From: a bacterium
Lineage (GTDB): Bacteria > UBP15 > UBA6099
Direction of reading: 5' to 3'
DNA length: 64,000 nt
Assembly: GCA_029564595.1 (NCBI GenBank)
Contig: JAKQPS010000160.1
Coordinates: forward strand, 1-64,000
Numbering within the stretch: the first letter of the stretch is position 1; the number at the start of each line of letters is the position of its first letter. The notes under the pieces were generated by a model. The model was given only the letters and a program-made list of their open reading frames with translations, ran no database searches and had not been told where the DNA came from. The position numbers and the translations under genes were made by a program. This document shows, piece after piece, positions 34,858 to 44,476 of this stretch.

Positions 34858-35748
34858 ATGAAACAGGAAACGACTGCGGAGATGCAAAAGGGGCGCGAAG
34901 CGACGGAAATGATCGACGAAGAGGTATTGGAGAGAATAATTGGGAAACATGCGGAAAAACTGGGGGGGCTGATCGCCACGTTGGAAGAGATACAGCGGCA
35001 TTGTGGGTATCTGCCTGAAGAGGCGTTGAGGATGGTGGCGGCGAAGACGGGATCCTCGCTTGTGGACGTTTACGCGGTAGCGACATTTTATAGTTATTTC
35101 AGTCTTAAGCCGAGGGGAAAGCATTTAATAACAGTGTGCCTCGGAACGGCATGTCACGTTAGGGGAGCCGCCAGAGTAGTGGATGAATTCGAGCGGCAGC
35201 TCGGGATTGAGCCGGGTGAAACAACACCGGACAAAGAGTTCACGTTGGAGACGGTGAACTGTCTTGGGGCGTGCGCGCTCGGACCTGTGGTGGTTGTGGA
35301 CGGTCGCTATCATTCGAAAGTTGGGAAATCAAAGGTAAAAGAGCTAATAGAAGGCGCGATATCGGGCGATCGCGCCGATATCGACATCGACGACGGCAGG
35401 ATTTTTCCATTGGATGTCAATTGTCCGAGATGCAATAGAAGTTTGATGGACGCCAAAAATGAGATAGACGGATATCCGAGCGTCAGAGCTATTGTGGCAG
35501 GAGCGCGCGGGCACGGTCTTCTGCGATTGTCTTCTCTATACGGAAGTCGCGTGACGGCGTGCGAAGCGGACATCTTGGACGGAGAGGAAACAAAGATGTT
35601 GTGTCCGCATTGCCATGAAAGTCTGGTGGTGGAACAGGATTGTATAGAGTGCGGAGCGGCGATGGCGGCGATGATGATAAAGGGCGGCGGCAAAGCTTTA
35701 GTGTGTTCGCGACGGGGTTGCGGCGGTCATATGTTGGATTTGGGTTAA
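34858..35748 (+). CDS. NuoE-like 2Fe-2S subunit with a zinc-ribbon tail
   Basis: A 296-residue protein. Residues about 25-175 are a NuoE/HndA-type thioredoxin-fold subunit with the [2Fe-2S] cysteines in CLGTACH and NCLGACA. The remaining ~120 residues contain CPRC, CPHC, CIECG and CSRRGC, which should bind metal and are not in standard NuoE. It forms the start of an NADH-oxidising module with the next gene. It is translationally coupled to the small Cys protein. Confidence 0.8.
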   Translation: MKQETTAEMQKGREATEMIDEEVLERIIGKHAEKLGGLIATLEEIQRHCGYLPEEALRMVAAKTGSSLVDVYAVATFYSYFSLKPRGKHLITVCLGTACHVRGAARVVDEFERQLGIEPGETTPDKEFTLETVNCLGACALGPVVVVDGRYHSKVGKSKVKELIEGAISGDRADIDIDDGRIFPLDVNCPRCNRSLMDAKNEIDGYPSVRAIVAGARGHGLLRLSSLYGSRVTACEADILDGEETKMLCPHCHESLVVEQDCIECGAAMAAMMIKGGGKALVCSRRGCGGHMLDLG

Positions 35749-35806
35749 GCGATTCGATCAAAGAAAAGTTCTGCGAATCTGAGGATTGGTTTGCGCGAGG
35801 TGAGAC

Positions 35807-38800
35807 ATGGCGCGGTTTAACTCGACAGAAGAATTAAGGCAAATGCGGAGAATACTTTACGACCACACCGACCACGAAAGGCCGAGAGTTGTCGTATGCG
35901 CGGGCACGGCTTGCCATTCGAGCGGCTCGAACGACATAATTCGAGTTGCCAAACGACATATTCTGGAAAATGGGCTGGCGGACAAGGTGTCGGTTAGGGT
36001 AACCGGGTGCCACGGTTTTTGCGAGATGGGGCCGTTTATATTGACCGAGCCTCAGAGCGCTTTTTACGCGCAGGTGAAGCTTGGAGACGTGCCGAGGATA
36101 ATTGACGCGCTTCTTGCCGGGCAATATGTGGAAGAGCTTCTTTACGCGGATTCGGCGACAGGCGAGAGATACCACAGAAGGGAAGACATCCCTTTTTTCA
36201 AGAACCAGAAGCGCTCAATTCTGTCACAGAATCAAAAGATGGACCCGATAAGGATACATGATTATATCGCGCAAGGCGGATACGAGGCTCTGGAAAAGGC
36301 GCTGGCTTTCGGTCAGCCTGAGAAGGTGGTAGAAGAGGTAAAAATGTCGGGTTTGCGAGGCAGAGGCGGGGCTGGATTTCCCACCGGTTTGAAATGGGAA
36401 TTTCTTGCCGCCCGGACAGGGGATGAAGGCAAGTTCCTTATCTGCAATGCCGACGAGGGAGACCCCGGAGCTTATATGGACCGGAGCGTGCTTGAAGGCA
36501 ATCCGCACAGCGTGATCGAAGGAATGATTATCGGGGGATATGGAACGGGAGCATCAGAAGGAGTCGTCTATGTCAGGAATGAGTATCCTCTAGCGATAAA
36601 GAACCTCACAGTGGCGCTTCGCCAAGCCCGCGAACACGGGCTTCTCGGCGAAAACATCCTCGGTTCAGGTTTTTCTTTCGATATTTCGATTGTGAAAGGG
36701 GCCGGAGCGTTCGTATGCGGAGAAGAGACGGCGCTTATTAGGTCTATCGAGGGAAAGATGGGCGAGCCTCGCCAGAGACCTCCTTTTCCGATTCAAAGAG
36801 GCGTTAACGGAAAGCCGACCGTCATCAACAACGTAGAGACATGGGCCAATATCCCGCTGGTTTTCTTGATGGGCGCGAAAGAATACGCAAAGGTCGGCGC
36901 AGAGAACAACTCCGGCACGAAGATATTCAGCTTGGTCGGCAAAATCAGAAACACCGGGCTGGTCGAAGTTCCGATGGGAACGACGATAAAACAAATAGTT
37001 TACGACATAGGCGGCGGCTCGCCCGGAAAGGCGAGGATAAAGGCGGTTCAGACGGGCGGTCCCTCGGGCGGATGCATTCCCGCGGATCAGTTCGATCTCC
37101 CCGTTGACTACGACAGCCTTAGCAGGGCCGGCTCCATCATGGGTTCCGGCGGAATGATTGTAATGGACGAGAACACCTGCATTGTTGACGTCGCAAGATA
37201 CTTTATGGATTTCCTAAAAAAAGAGTCTTGTGGGAAATGTTTTACCTGCCGCAAAGGCACTCAGCGCATGTATGAGCTTCTTGACGATATCGCGTCTGGG
37301 AGAGGAACGCTCGAACACATTAGTTTGCTTGAAGAACTGGCCTTGGTGGTAAAAGACACAACCATGTGCGGGCTGGGGCAGACCGCCTCAAATCCGGTTT
37401 TAAGCTCGCTAAGACATTTCAGGCGGGAGTACGAGCGGCATGTGGTTGACAAAAAGTGCGACGCGTTCGTGTGCCGTGGACTAGTTGGAGCTCCATGTCA
37501 GAGCGCCTGCCCGCTAGACACACAGCCGTGGCGTTACATTGCGCTTCTCGAAAAAGGCAATCTAGAGGAGGCTTATTCCGTAATCAGAGAAACCAACCCG
37601 TTGCCTTCCGTGTGCGCGCGAGTGTGCGACCGTAAATGCGAGCAGAGGTGCCAGATGGGGGTCGGCGGGGGGGAGCCTGTCGCAATCCGCGCTCTCAAAC
37701 GTTTTGTTACGGATCGTTTCGACCCGGCGGCGCACAAGCCTGAAAGAAAACAAATAGCAAAGAACAAAATCGGAAAAGTGGCTGTAATCGGAGCGGGGCC
37801 TGCGGGGCTTTCCGCCGCTCACAATCTTTCTCTGCTCGGCCACAAAGTCGCTATATTTGAGGCGGGCCGCGCGCTGGGCGGCATGCTCACAAGCTGCATC
37901 CCGGCTTATCGCCTGCCGCGCGACATTCTATACAGGGAAATGAACGCGCTGATCGACGATAATGTTTCGGTCGAGTTCGGAAAAAAGCTCGGCAAAGATT
38001 TGACGATAGACAACTTATTCTCAAAGGGGCATAAAGCTGTTTTCCTCGCTATGGGCGCGGATAAAAGCCAGCGCCTATCGTTAGAAGGCGAAACGCTTCA
38101 AGGCGTTTACACCTCTATGGAGTTTTTGAAGGCGTTTAATTTAAGAGGCGAAGAATTAGCAGGCGGCCATGTTGGAATCATTGGCGGCGGCAATTCGGCG
38201 GTGGACGCCGCAAGAGTGGCCATGCGGCAGGAAAACGTCGAAAGCGTCACGCTCATTTATCGTCGAACAGACCAAGAGATGCCTGCTTATGCTGAAGAAG
38301 TGGAAGCAGCTCTTGAGGAAGGAATTCAACTCAAGACGCTCGTGTCTCCTGTTAAAATACGATACATCGACACAGCTGAAAAAGAAGGAGTAAAGGTTCA
38401 TAAAGGCGTGACGGCGGTGAAGATACACTCGCATGGTGGGCGTCTGGTCGGGATTGAGTGCGTTAAGAACCAGTCCGGCGAAATGGACTCCAGCGGGCGG
38501 CGCAAGCCTGTGCCTGTTCCCGGTTCGGAATTTAAAATATCTCTGAACACTCTCATTGTCGCCATCGGCGAAAGCCCGGACAGCGCGTGTCTTGCCGAAA
38601 TGGGGCTGAAGCTGGACAAGAGCGGAAGGGTGGAGGTTGACGCGAGGACATTGGCGACAAGTCGCGAAGGCGTTTTCGCTGGCGGCGACCTTGTGACCGG
38701 TCCCTACACTGTCGTAGACGCGCTTGCCGCTGGGAAAAAGGCCGCGAAGATAATTGACAGATATTTGAGAGGCGAAGAGATGATTGAGCCTCGCGCGCCA

Positions 38801-39046
38801 ATGCTTCCTGATGTTTATATCGAACCCTCGGAGATCGACCCCTCTGACTTTGAAAACGCGGAGAGGGCGGAGCCGGAGCTTATTCCAGCCGAAGCCAGAA
38901 GGAAGAATTTTCGCGAAGTAGAGAATGCGCTAAGTTTGGAACAGGCGACCGCCGAAGCGAGAAGATGTCTTCGTTGCGATCTTGAATTCACACGGGGCGC
39001 GAGAAAGGAAGCCGAAACGGAAGGCGCAAAGGATGTTCATATATGA
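35807..39046 (+). CDS. NuoF-GltD fusion oxidoreductase
   Basis: A 1079-residue protein. Residues 1-110 are a thioredoxin-like [2Fe-2S] segment (CAGTACHSSG, GCHGFCEMGP). From about 140 to 540 is the NuoF core: GLRGRGGAGFPTG, CNADEGDPGAY and the [4Fe-4S] motif SCGKCFTCRKGT. From about 550 to the end is a glutamate-synthase small-subunit (GltD/NfnB-like) half with its own 4Fe-4S cysteines, VAVIGAGPAGLSAA (FAD) and IIGGGNSAVDAA (NAD(P)H). One chain thus joins an FMN-NADH module to an FAD-NAD(P)H module. This is the frame seen in electron-bifurcating systems. Its 3' end overlaps the next gene by four bases. Confidence 0.85.
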   Translation: MARFNSTEELRQMRRILYDHTDHERPRVVVCAGTACHSSGSNDIIRVAKRHILENGLADKVSVRVTGCHGFCEMGPFILTEPQSAFYAQVKLGDVPRIIDALLAGQYVEELLYADSATGERYHRREDIPFFKNQKRSILSQNQKMDPIRIHDYIAQGGYEALEKALAFGQPEKVVEEVKMSGLRGRGGAGFPTGLKWEFLAARTGDEGKFLICNADEGDPGAYMDRSVLEGNPHSVIEGMIIGGYGTGASEGVVYVRNEYPLAIKNLTVALRQAREHGLLGENILGSGFSFDISIVKGAGAFVCGEETALIRSIEGKMGEPRQRPPFPIQRGVNGKPTVINNVETWANIPLVFLMGAKEYAKVGAENNSGTKIFSLVGKIRNTGLVEVPMGTTIKQIVYDIGGGSPGKARIKAVQTGGPSGGCIPADQFDLPVDYDSLSRAGSIMGSGGMIVMDENTCIVDVARYFMDFLKKESCGKCFTCRKGTQRMYELLDDIASGRGTLEHISLLEELALVVKDTTMCGLGQTASNPVLSSLRHFRREYERHVVDKKCDAFVCRGLVGAPCQSACPLDTQPWRYIALLEKGNLEEAYSVIRETNPLPSVCARVCDRKCEQRCQMGVGGGEPVAIRALKRFVTDRFDPAAHKPERKQIAKNKIGKVAVIGAGPAGLSAAHNLSLLGHKVAIFEAGRALGGMLTSCIPAYRLPRDILYREMNALIDDNVSVEFGKKLGKDLTIDNLFSKGHKAVFLAMGADKSQRLSLEGETLQGVYTSMEFLKAFNLRGEELAGGHVGIIGGGNSAVDAARVAMRQENVESVTLIYRRTDQEMPAYAEEVEAALEEGIQLKTLVSPVKIRYIDTAEKEGVKVHKGVTAVKIHSHGGRLVGIECVKNQSGEMDSSGRRKPVPVPGSEFKISLNTLIVAIGESPDSACLAEMGLKLDKSGRVEVDARTLATSREGVFAGGDLVTGPYTVVDALAAGKKAAKIIDRYLRGEEMIEPRAPMLPDVYIEPSEIDPSDFENAERAEPELIPAEARRKNFREVENALSLEQATAEARRCLRCDLEFTRGARKEAETEGAKDVHI

Positions 39047-39717
39047 TTAAACTCAAATTGAACGGATTGGAAGTATCGGTCGAAGAAGGCTCCACGCTGC
39101 TTGAAGCCGCTCAGTTCTATGGATTTCCCATTCCTACGCTATGCCATATGGAGGGGCTTTCTCCGTATGGAGCGTGCCGTCTTTGCGTTGTTGAGATAGG
39201 AGAGGGGCCGCGTTCTAAACTGGTTACATCCTGCACATATCCGGCGGAAGAAGGGCTTGTGGTCAGGACAGCCTCCGAGCGCGTTGTTCGCGCAAGAAAG
39301 ATGATTATCGAATTGCATTTGGCGTCATGCCCGCAATCGAAAACAATTCAGGATCTCGCTTCCGCGCTAGGAGTAAGGCAGCAACGCTTTAAACAGGAAT
39401 ACGAGGATTGCGTGCTATGTGGCCGCTGCGTGCGGATGTGCAATGAGCAGATGATGGCGGGGGCCATAGGGTTTTACGGTAGAGGGGAAAAGCGAGCAAT
39501 AGGGACGCCTTTCGACGCAAAGTCGGAGGTCTGCCGTCTGTGCGGAGGATGCATGCACGTGTGTCCGGCATGTCAGTTGAGATGCACGTATACTGAGCCT
39601 GAAAAGGCGGTTTGCGGCGGATGCGCCAACATCGAGCCGCCGTGTTTGGAAAAGGAACAGTTCGACGACATGATGTGCTACATGAAGCCATGTGTCGCCT
39701 GCGAGATAGAAAAATGA
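39043..39717 (+). CDS. NuoG-like iron-sulfur subunit
   Basis: A 224-residue electron-transfer subunit. A plant-type [2Fe-2S] domain (CHMEGLSPYGACRLC, then CTYPAEEG) is followed by ferredoxin cysteines (CVLCGRCVRMC and CRLCGGCMHVC) and a further CGGC...CYMKPCVAC tail. It resembles the N-terminal third of NuoG or HndD without the catalytic H-cluster or molybdopterin domain. So it passes electrons between NuoF and another partner, likely the FMN protein downstream. Confidence 0.75.
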   Translation: MIKLKLNGLEVSVEEGSTLLEAAQFYGFPIPTLCHMEGLSPYGACRLCVVEIGEGPRSKLVTSCTYPAEEGLVVRTASERVVRARKMIIELHLASCPQSKTIQDLASALGVRQQRFKQEYEDCVLCGRCVRMCNEQMMAGAIGFYGRGEKRAIGTPFDAKSEVCRLCGGCMHVCPACQLRCTYTEPEKAVCGGCANIEPPCLEKEQFDDMMCYMKPCVACEIEK

Positions 39718-39743
39718 CAACAGAGTAAAAGGAGAACGGGAAT

Positions 39744-41330
39744 ATGTCGACAACATTTTCAAAGGTGAACGCGTCCGCGGCGACGCTGACGAAGAACCGA
39801 ACGGAGGAATCGATATCCCCCGCGAGCGGGATGTGCGTCACGTGCGTGGACGGATGCGTGGGGATGTGCGAGATCGGCAAGTCCGCGTACAGAGGCCACG
39901 AGGTGATTTACCCTCAGCCTTTCGGCGTAATCACCACCGCGGCGCAGAAGGCATATCCGGTAGACTACTCCCATTTCAACATAATGGGCACGGCGGTTGG
40001 AGCGCACGGGGTGGCGGCGGACAGCGACAAAGCGATATTCCTGGCGGTCAGTCTGGAAGTGGCTTTCGGGAGCGACAAGAAAATCAAATTCAAGTATCCA
40101 TGGCTGATATCCGGCATTGGCTCGACCGACATAGCGAAAAACAACTGGGAAGGTCTCGCGATAGGATCTGCCCTAGCGGGAACAGGATTGACAATCGGCG
40201 AAAACGTGGTCGGCATGGACACGGAGGCCGTTTTCAAGAAAGGCAGAACCGCGGACACCGTGGACTTGAAACGGCGCGTGAAACTATTCAAAGACCACCA
40301 GAGGAACGGGTACGGCGCGATAATCGTGCAGGCAAATGTGGAAGACACGATGCTCGGCGCGCAGGAATACGCGATAGATAAGCTAGGGGTAGAATGTGTT
40401 GAGTTGAAATGGGGTCAGGGCGCGAAGGACATCGGAGGAGAAGTGAAGATATCCAGCCTTGAGAAAGCGCAGCTTCTTCATTCGCGCGGTTACATCGTGC
40501 TGCCTGATCCGACTGACCCGGCGGTGATAAGGGATTTTGAAAAGAAGGCGTTCAAGGAGTTCGAGAGGCACTCCAGAGTCGGCATGGTGACGGAGGAGTC
40601 TTTTGCTGCGAGGGTGGCGCAATTGAGAAAGGCCGGAGCTAAATACGTGTTTCTTAAGACAGGCGCGTATCGGCCTGCGGACCTCGCGCGCGCGGTGGTT
40701 TTCTCGTCCCGGCATAAAATTGATCTGCTCACTGTCGACGGAGCGGGAGGGGGCACGGGCATGAGCCCGTGGCGCATGATGAACGAATGGGGCATGCCGC
40801 CTGTAAACCTGCATTCACTTCTGTATCAATATGTAAAACGCTTGGCCGACAGGGGCGAATATGTGCCTGCGGTCGCTGTTAACGGCGGTTTTGCGTTCGA
40901 AGATCAAATATACAAAGGGCTGGCGCTGGGAGCTCCTTTTGTTAAGATGGTCGGAATGGCTCGCGCTCCTATCGCCGCCGCCATGGTCGGAAAAACAATA
41001 GGCCGCGCCATCGCCGAAAGGCAGATACCGGTTTATATTGAGCGCTTCGGACACACTAAAGACGAGATATTCGTTACCGCTTGCAGCCTCCGCGAAGAGC
41101 TTGGCAAGGATGAGTTCAACAAAATCCCGACGGGCGCTATCGGCCTTTACACATATTATGAAAGGCTGGCGCAGGGGCTTCGGCAGCTTATGGCGGGCAA
41201 TAGGAAATTTGGACTGGAATATATTTCGCGCGACGACATCGCGGCTCTGACGCGGGAGTGTTCCGACGTCAGCGGCATTCAATACATTATGGATGCTGAC
41301 GCGGAGGAAGTAGAAAAACTATTATCTTGA
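39744..41330 (+). CDS. FMN-binding glutamate-synthase-family protein
   Basis: A 528-residue protein whose C-terminal part is the glutamate-synthase FMN barrel (TVDGAGGGTGMSPW, and LKTGAYRPADLARAV nearby). The N-terminus has a Cys cluster (MCVTCVDGCVGMC). There is no glutamine amidotransferase domain, so it is not ordinary GltB. With the GltD half of the fused subunit it could form glutamate from 2-oxoglutarate and ammonia, or reduce another substrate. A terminator follows after the stop. Confidence 0.75.
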   Translation: MSTTFSKVNASAATLTKNRTEESISPASGMCVTCVDGCVGMCEIGKSAYRGHEVIYPQPFGVITTAAQKAYPVDYSHFNIMGTAVGAHGVAADSDKAIFLAVSLEVAFGSDKKIKFKYPWLISGIGSTDIAKNNWEGLAIGSALAGTGLTIGENVVGMDTEAVFKKGRTADTVDLKRRVKLFKDHQRNGYGAIIVQANVEDTMLGAQEYAIDKLGVECVELKWGQGAKDIGGEVKISSLEKAQLLHSRGYIVLPDPTDPAVIRDFEKKAFKEFERHSRVGMVTEESFAARVAQLRKAGAKYVFLKTGAYRPADLARAVVFSSRHKIDLLTVDGAGGGTGMSPWRMMNEWGMPPVNLHSLLYQYVKRLADRGEYVPAVAVNGGFAFEDQIYKGLALGAPFVKMVGMARAPIAAAMVGKTIGRAIAERQIPVYIERFGHTKDEIFVTACSLREELGKDEFNKIPTGAIGLYTYYERLAQGLRQLMAGNRKFGLEYISRDDIAALTRECSDVSGIQYIMDADAEEVEKLLS

Positions 41331-41353
41331 ACTGAGAACAAAAGATAAAACTG

Positions 41354-41377
41354 AACCCGCCGAAGAGGCGGGTTTTT
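41354..41377 (+). terminator. Rho-independent terminator of the Nuo/Glt operon
   Basis: CCCGCC and GGCGGG form a stem with a GAAGA loop, flanked by AA and followed by T5. It lies 24 bases after the last stop of the operon. Confidence 0.85.
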
Positions 41378-41539
41378 GTTTGAGTGGCATTTTCTGACTC
41401 TTGGCTAGTCCTGAAAGATTGACAACCGCCGCTCTGATATTAAAATGTTATGCCTGTGAAGCCGTACTGTTGCTTATTCATAGCGGAGCTAGTTGGTAGA
41501 AATCGGCCCGCCTTTTGAAAAGTCGCAATGTTTTTTTCC

Positions 41540-41612
41540 GCCCCCATAGCTCAGGCGGATAGAGCGCCGGATTCCTAATCCGGGTGCAGAGGTTCGAGTC
41601 CTCTTGGGGGCA
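41540..41612 (+). tRNA. tRNA-Arg (CCU)
   Basis: A 73-base cloverleaf with a 7-bp acceptor stem (GCCCCCA/TGGGGGC) and anticodon CCT in loop TTCCTAA. CCA is not encoded. Confidence 0.9.
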
Positions 41613-41700
41613 TCATCACGCAAGAAGGGATTGTCGGCACGATCTGACGGCTTAGGTTTTAAACGTCAATCCTGTTAACGCAACGCCGGCGCTCTCAAGA

Positions 41701-43683
41701 TCACATAAGCTGTCGAGTTGACAAGACATCCGCAATCATGGAAATAAGAGCGGCGTTTTCAAAAGGTTTCTGCAGGAAGCCGAGAGCGCCGTCGTTTATG
41801 ACTCTGCTCGCGCTTCTGTCTATGCTGTATCCGGAACAGACGATGACTTTGACGTCCGGGTTGATGGCGCGAAGAAGCCTGAAGGTTTCTACGCCGTCGA
41901 CCTCAGGCATCATCATGTCAAGTATGACCAAGTCGATTTCATGTCGGCGTTTTCTATAAAGCTCCAGCGCGCGCGCCGCGCCTGAGGCCGGAATCGGATT
42001 GAGGCCGTTGATAGCGAGTATCTCGGCTGTTATCTCCAGAAAATCCTTGTCGTCATCCACAACAAGTATCGTTCCAGCGACTTTCGGCGGAGAGTCTTCG
42101 CGCGAAGCCGCGGGAGCCGCTGGAGACGAGTCATTTGTCGCCGGAAAATAGATGTCAACCCGTGTGCCTTTCCCCGGCGCGCTGTTTATGGACATGAAGC
42201 CGTTGTGCCGTTGCACTATGCCAAGAGTGATAGGCATACCGAGACCGGTTCCTTTTCCGCGTTCCTTTGTGGTGAAAAAAGGCTCGAAGATCCGATTGAT
42301 TACATCCGCCGGCATTCCCTTTCCGGTGTCGATTACTGATATGCGGCAGTAGTCTCCGGGGGACGAGTTGGGGATTGCGGCGCAATCTTTGTCATTCAGC
42401 GAAACATCCTCCGCCAGTATGGTTATGACGCCGTTTTCCGACATTGAATCGCAAGCGTTTATGCTAACGTTAAGAAGAGACTGAATGGCTTGGTTAATGT
42501 CCAGAGACATAGTGGCTGAGCTTTTTGCGGTTTCGGAGCAGATGTTGATATTATTCGAAACGGTGCGCTTGAGCAGGTCGAGCAGTTCGGACACAATCGC
42601 GTCGGCGGAAGTTGAGCGGACATCCAGTTTTTCCTTGCGCGCGAATGTTAGCAGGTTCATGGTCATGTCTTTTGCGCGCGCCGCGACTTTTTTGATTCTA
42701 TCCATGTGTTTGAAGTTCGGGTCTGACTCGCCCAGACTGTCCAGAACGAGGCTTGTCGTGGCGATAACGATGGCGAGAATATTGTTAAACTCGTGCGCTA
42801 TGCCTCCGGCCAGTTTTCCTATGGCGTCCATCTTCTGGGATTGAATGAGCTGATCCTGAGTTCTTAAAAGTTCCGCAGTCCGTTCGGCGACCAATTCTTC
42901 GAGTTTTTCGCGGTGTTTTTCCAATTCGATTTCAGCAAGTTTCTTCTCCGTGATATCGCGCGCGATGGCGATAAGATATTTGTTGCCGTCGGGGTCGTGG
43001 AAGAGGGCCTTTTCCGCGACCTGCCATCTTTCCCGGCCGTCGATCTCGGTGAGTTTTTCCTCATTGACGTTAGGTTCGCCGGTCGCGAACACATTCTCTT
43101 CGACTGCTCTAAAAACGTCCGCCTCTTCTTTGCGAATAAAATCGTAATCGGTTTTTCCTATCATCTCTTCGACGGGCAGTTGAAACATGTCGCCGATTAT
43201 TTTGTTGATGAGAACCCACTTGTGTTCGCTGTCTTTAACGGCGAGCGGATAGGGAATAGCGTCTATGACGCTCTGAAGAAAATCCCTCGTTTTCTTCAAC
43301 TCGGACGTCCGGGTTTCCACCAGCTTTTCCAGTCGGATGTTTTGTTGTTCTTTTATGTTCCAATTCGTGACATCGGCCAGCGTTATGATGGCCCGTTCGC
43401 TCGACAAGGGGGTTACCGAGTGGAGCAGGTTTCGGCTGTCTCTGACGTCTTCAAAAACTATTTTGCGACCAGATTCAAGACATTCTTTCAATATCGCTTT
43501 TCTGCGTTCTGACACTTCCGGGATCATGAACTTCTCAAAGTGGTTTTCGATCAACTCTTCGGCGGTTCTATTCAAATTCAGGCATGCCGCATTATTGCAG
43601 AACTCGATAGTCCCGTTTTTGCTTATTATGAGAGTCGGGACGTCGATGTTGTTCAGAATGGCTAACTCAGTCGAGTTCTTCAT
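41701..43683 (-). CDS. PAS-PAS hybrid histidine kinase with receiver domain
   Basis: A 660-residue protein: two PAS domains (about 10-130 and 135-270), a HisKA box (GGIAHEFNNILAIV), an ATPase domain (GKGTGLGMP) and a C-terminal receiver (VVDDDKDF, LVILDMMMPEVDG). There is no transmembrane segment, so it senses an internal signal. No response regulator or regulated gene sits next to it. The start ATG has GGAGAA before it. It is an orphan hybrid kinase that may phosphorylate its own receiver or a distant partner. Confidence 0.8.
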   Translation of the reverse strand: MKNSTELAILNNIDVPTLIISKNGTIEFCNNAACLNLNRTAEELIENHFEKFMIPEVSERRKAILKECLESGRKIVFEDVRDSRNLLHSVTPLSSERAIITLADVTNWNIKEQQNIRLEKLVETRTSELKKTRDFLQSVIDAIPYPLAVKDSEHKWVLINKIIGDMFQLPVEEMIGKTDYDFIRKEEADVFRAVEENVFATGEPNVNEEKLTEIDGRERWQVAEKALFHDPDGNKYLIAIARDITEKKLAEIELEKHREKLEELVAERTAELLRTQDQLIQSQKMDAIGKLAGGIAHEFNNILAIVIATTSLVLDSLGESDPNFKHMDRIKKVAARAKDMTMNLLTFARKEKLDVRSTSADAIVSELLDLLKRTVSNNINICSETAKSSATMSLDINQAIQSLLNVSINACDSMSENGVITILAEDVSLNDKDCAAIPNSSPGDYCRISVIDTGKGMPADVINRIFEPFFTTKERGKGTGLGMPITLGIVQRHNGFMSINSAPGKGTRVDIYFPATNDSSPAAPAASREDSPPKVAGTILVVDDDKDFLEITAEILAINGLNPIPASGAARALELYRKRRHEIDLVILDMMMPEVDGVETFRLLRAINPDVKVIVCSGYSIDRSASRVINDGALGFLQKPFENAALISMIADVLSTRQLM

Positions 43684-43819
43684 TTATTCTCCGCGAGCCG
43701 CGTTGCCCGGAATGTCAATCATCGCGCGACTAACTCGTCTTTTTCAGAACGACAATATAAATGGCTTTAAAGCAAAATGCAAACGCCGCCGCGGACGCGA
43801 AACCGAATATGCGCAGTTT

Positions 43820-44266
43820 TCATTTTGACGAAAGCTCTGAAGAGCAGTTCGGGCACTTGATCGCGCGAACTGATATGGTCGAGACGCAAAACGGACATTC
43901 CATTGTTGTCGGAGCTTCGGCTGGAGCGGGTTGTGGCTGTTTCTTAAGCCGGTTCACCTGTTTGACTATCAAGAAAATGACGAACGCGACTATTGCGAAG
44001 TCGATGACGGTTGATATGAAAACGCCGTAGTTTATGGTGGGAGCCCCGGCGGCCTGCGCCTCCGCCAGAGACGCGTAAGTAGCTCCGTTAAGCGCCACGA
44101 AAAGGTTGGCGAAATCCATGCCGCCGGTCAACTTGCCAATCGGGGGCATGACGATGTCGTTGACCAGAGAGGTCACGATTTTTCCGAAGGCTGCGCCGAT
44201 AATCACGCCGATGGCCATATCCAGCACGTTGCCTCGCAATGCAAATTCCTTGAATTCCTTGAGCAT
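43820..44266 (-). CDS. mscL: MscL large-conductance mechanosensitive channel with a zinc ribbon
   Basis: A 148-residue MscL. The first helix starts [18 protein letters not shown], then the pore segment, a periplasmic loop and TM2 (about 80-105). The C-terminus carries two cysteine pairs (CPFC and CPNC) forming a zinc ribbon after a Pro/Ala-rich linker. Most MscL proteins lack this, so the tail may sense or organise something. AGGAGG precedes the start. It protects against hypo-osmotic shock. Confidence 0.85.
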   Translation of the reverse strand: MLKEFKEFALRGNVLDMAIGVIIGAAFGKIVTSLVNDIVMPPIGKLTGGMDFANLFVALNGATYASLAEAQAAGAPTINYGVFISTVIDFAIVAFVIFLIVKQVNRLKKQPQPAPAEAPTTMECPFCVSTISVRAIKCPNCSSELSSK

Positions 44267-44476
44267 AGCGGCCTCCTAATTCGAGTATTTGCGGATTATA
44301 TTACAACTATTATGAATAAGGCGCAATATCTTTGAATCGGGCGATTATGCGAGCGCCGCTTAAGATAATCCATGTTGAACATGCTGTCAGTTTCGGGAAA
44401 GCGGTTAAGCTTAGCCTATGGTTTAGCGGAAGGAACCGGGTTAAAATAGGTGTCATGCTATTTGGAGGAAGGGGCG

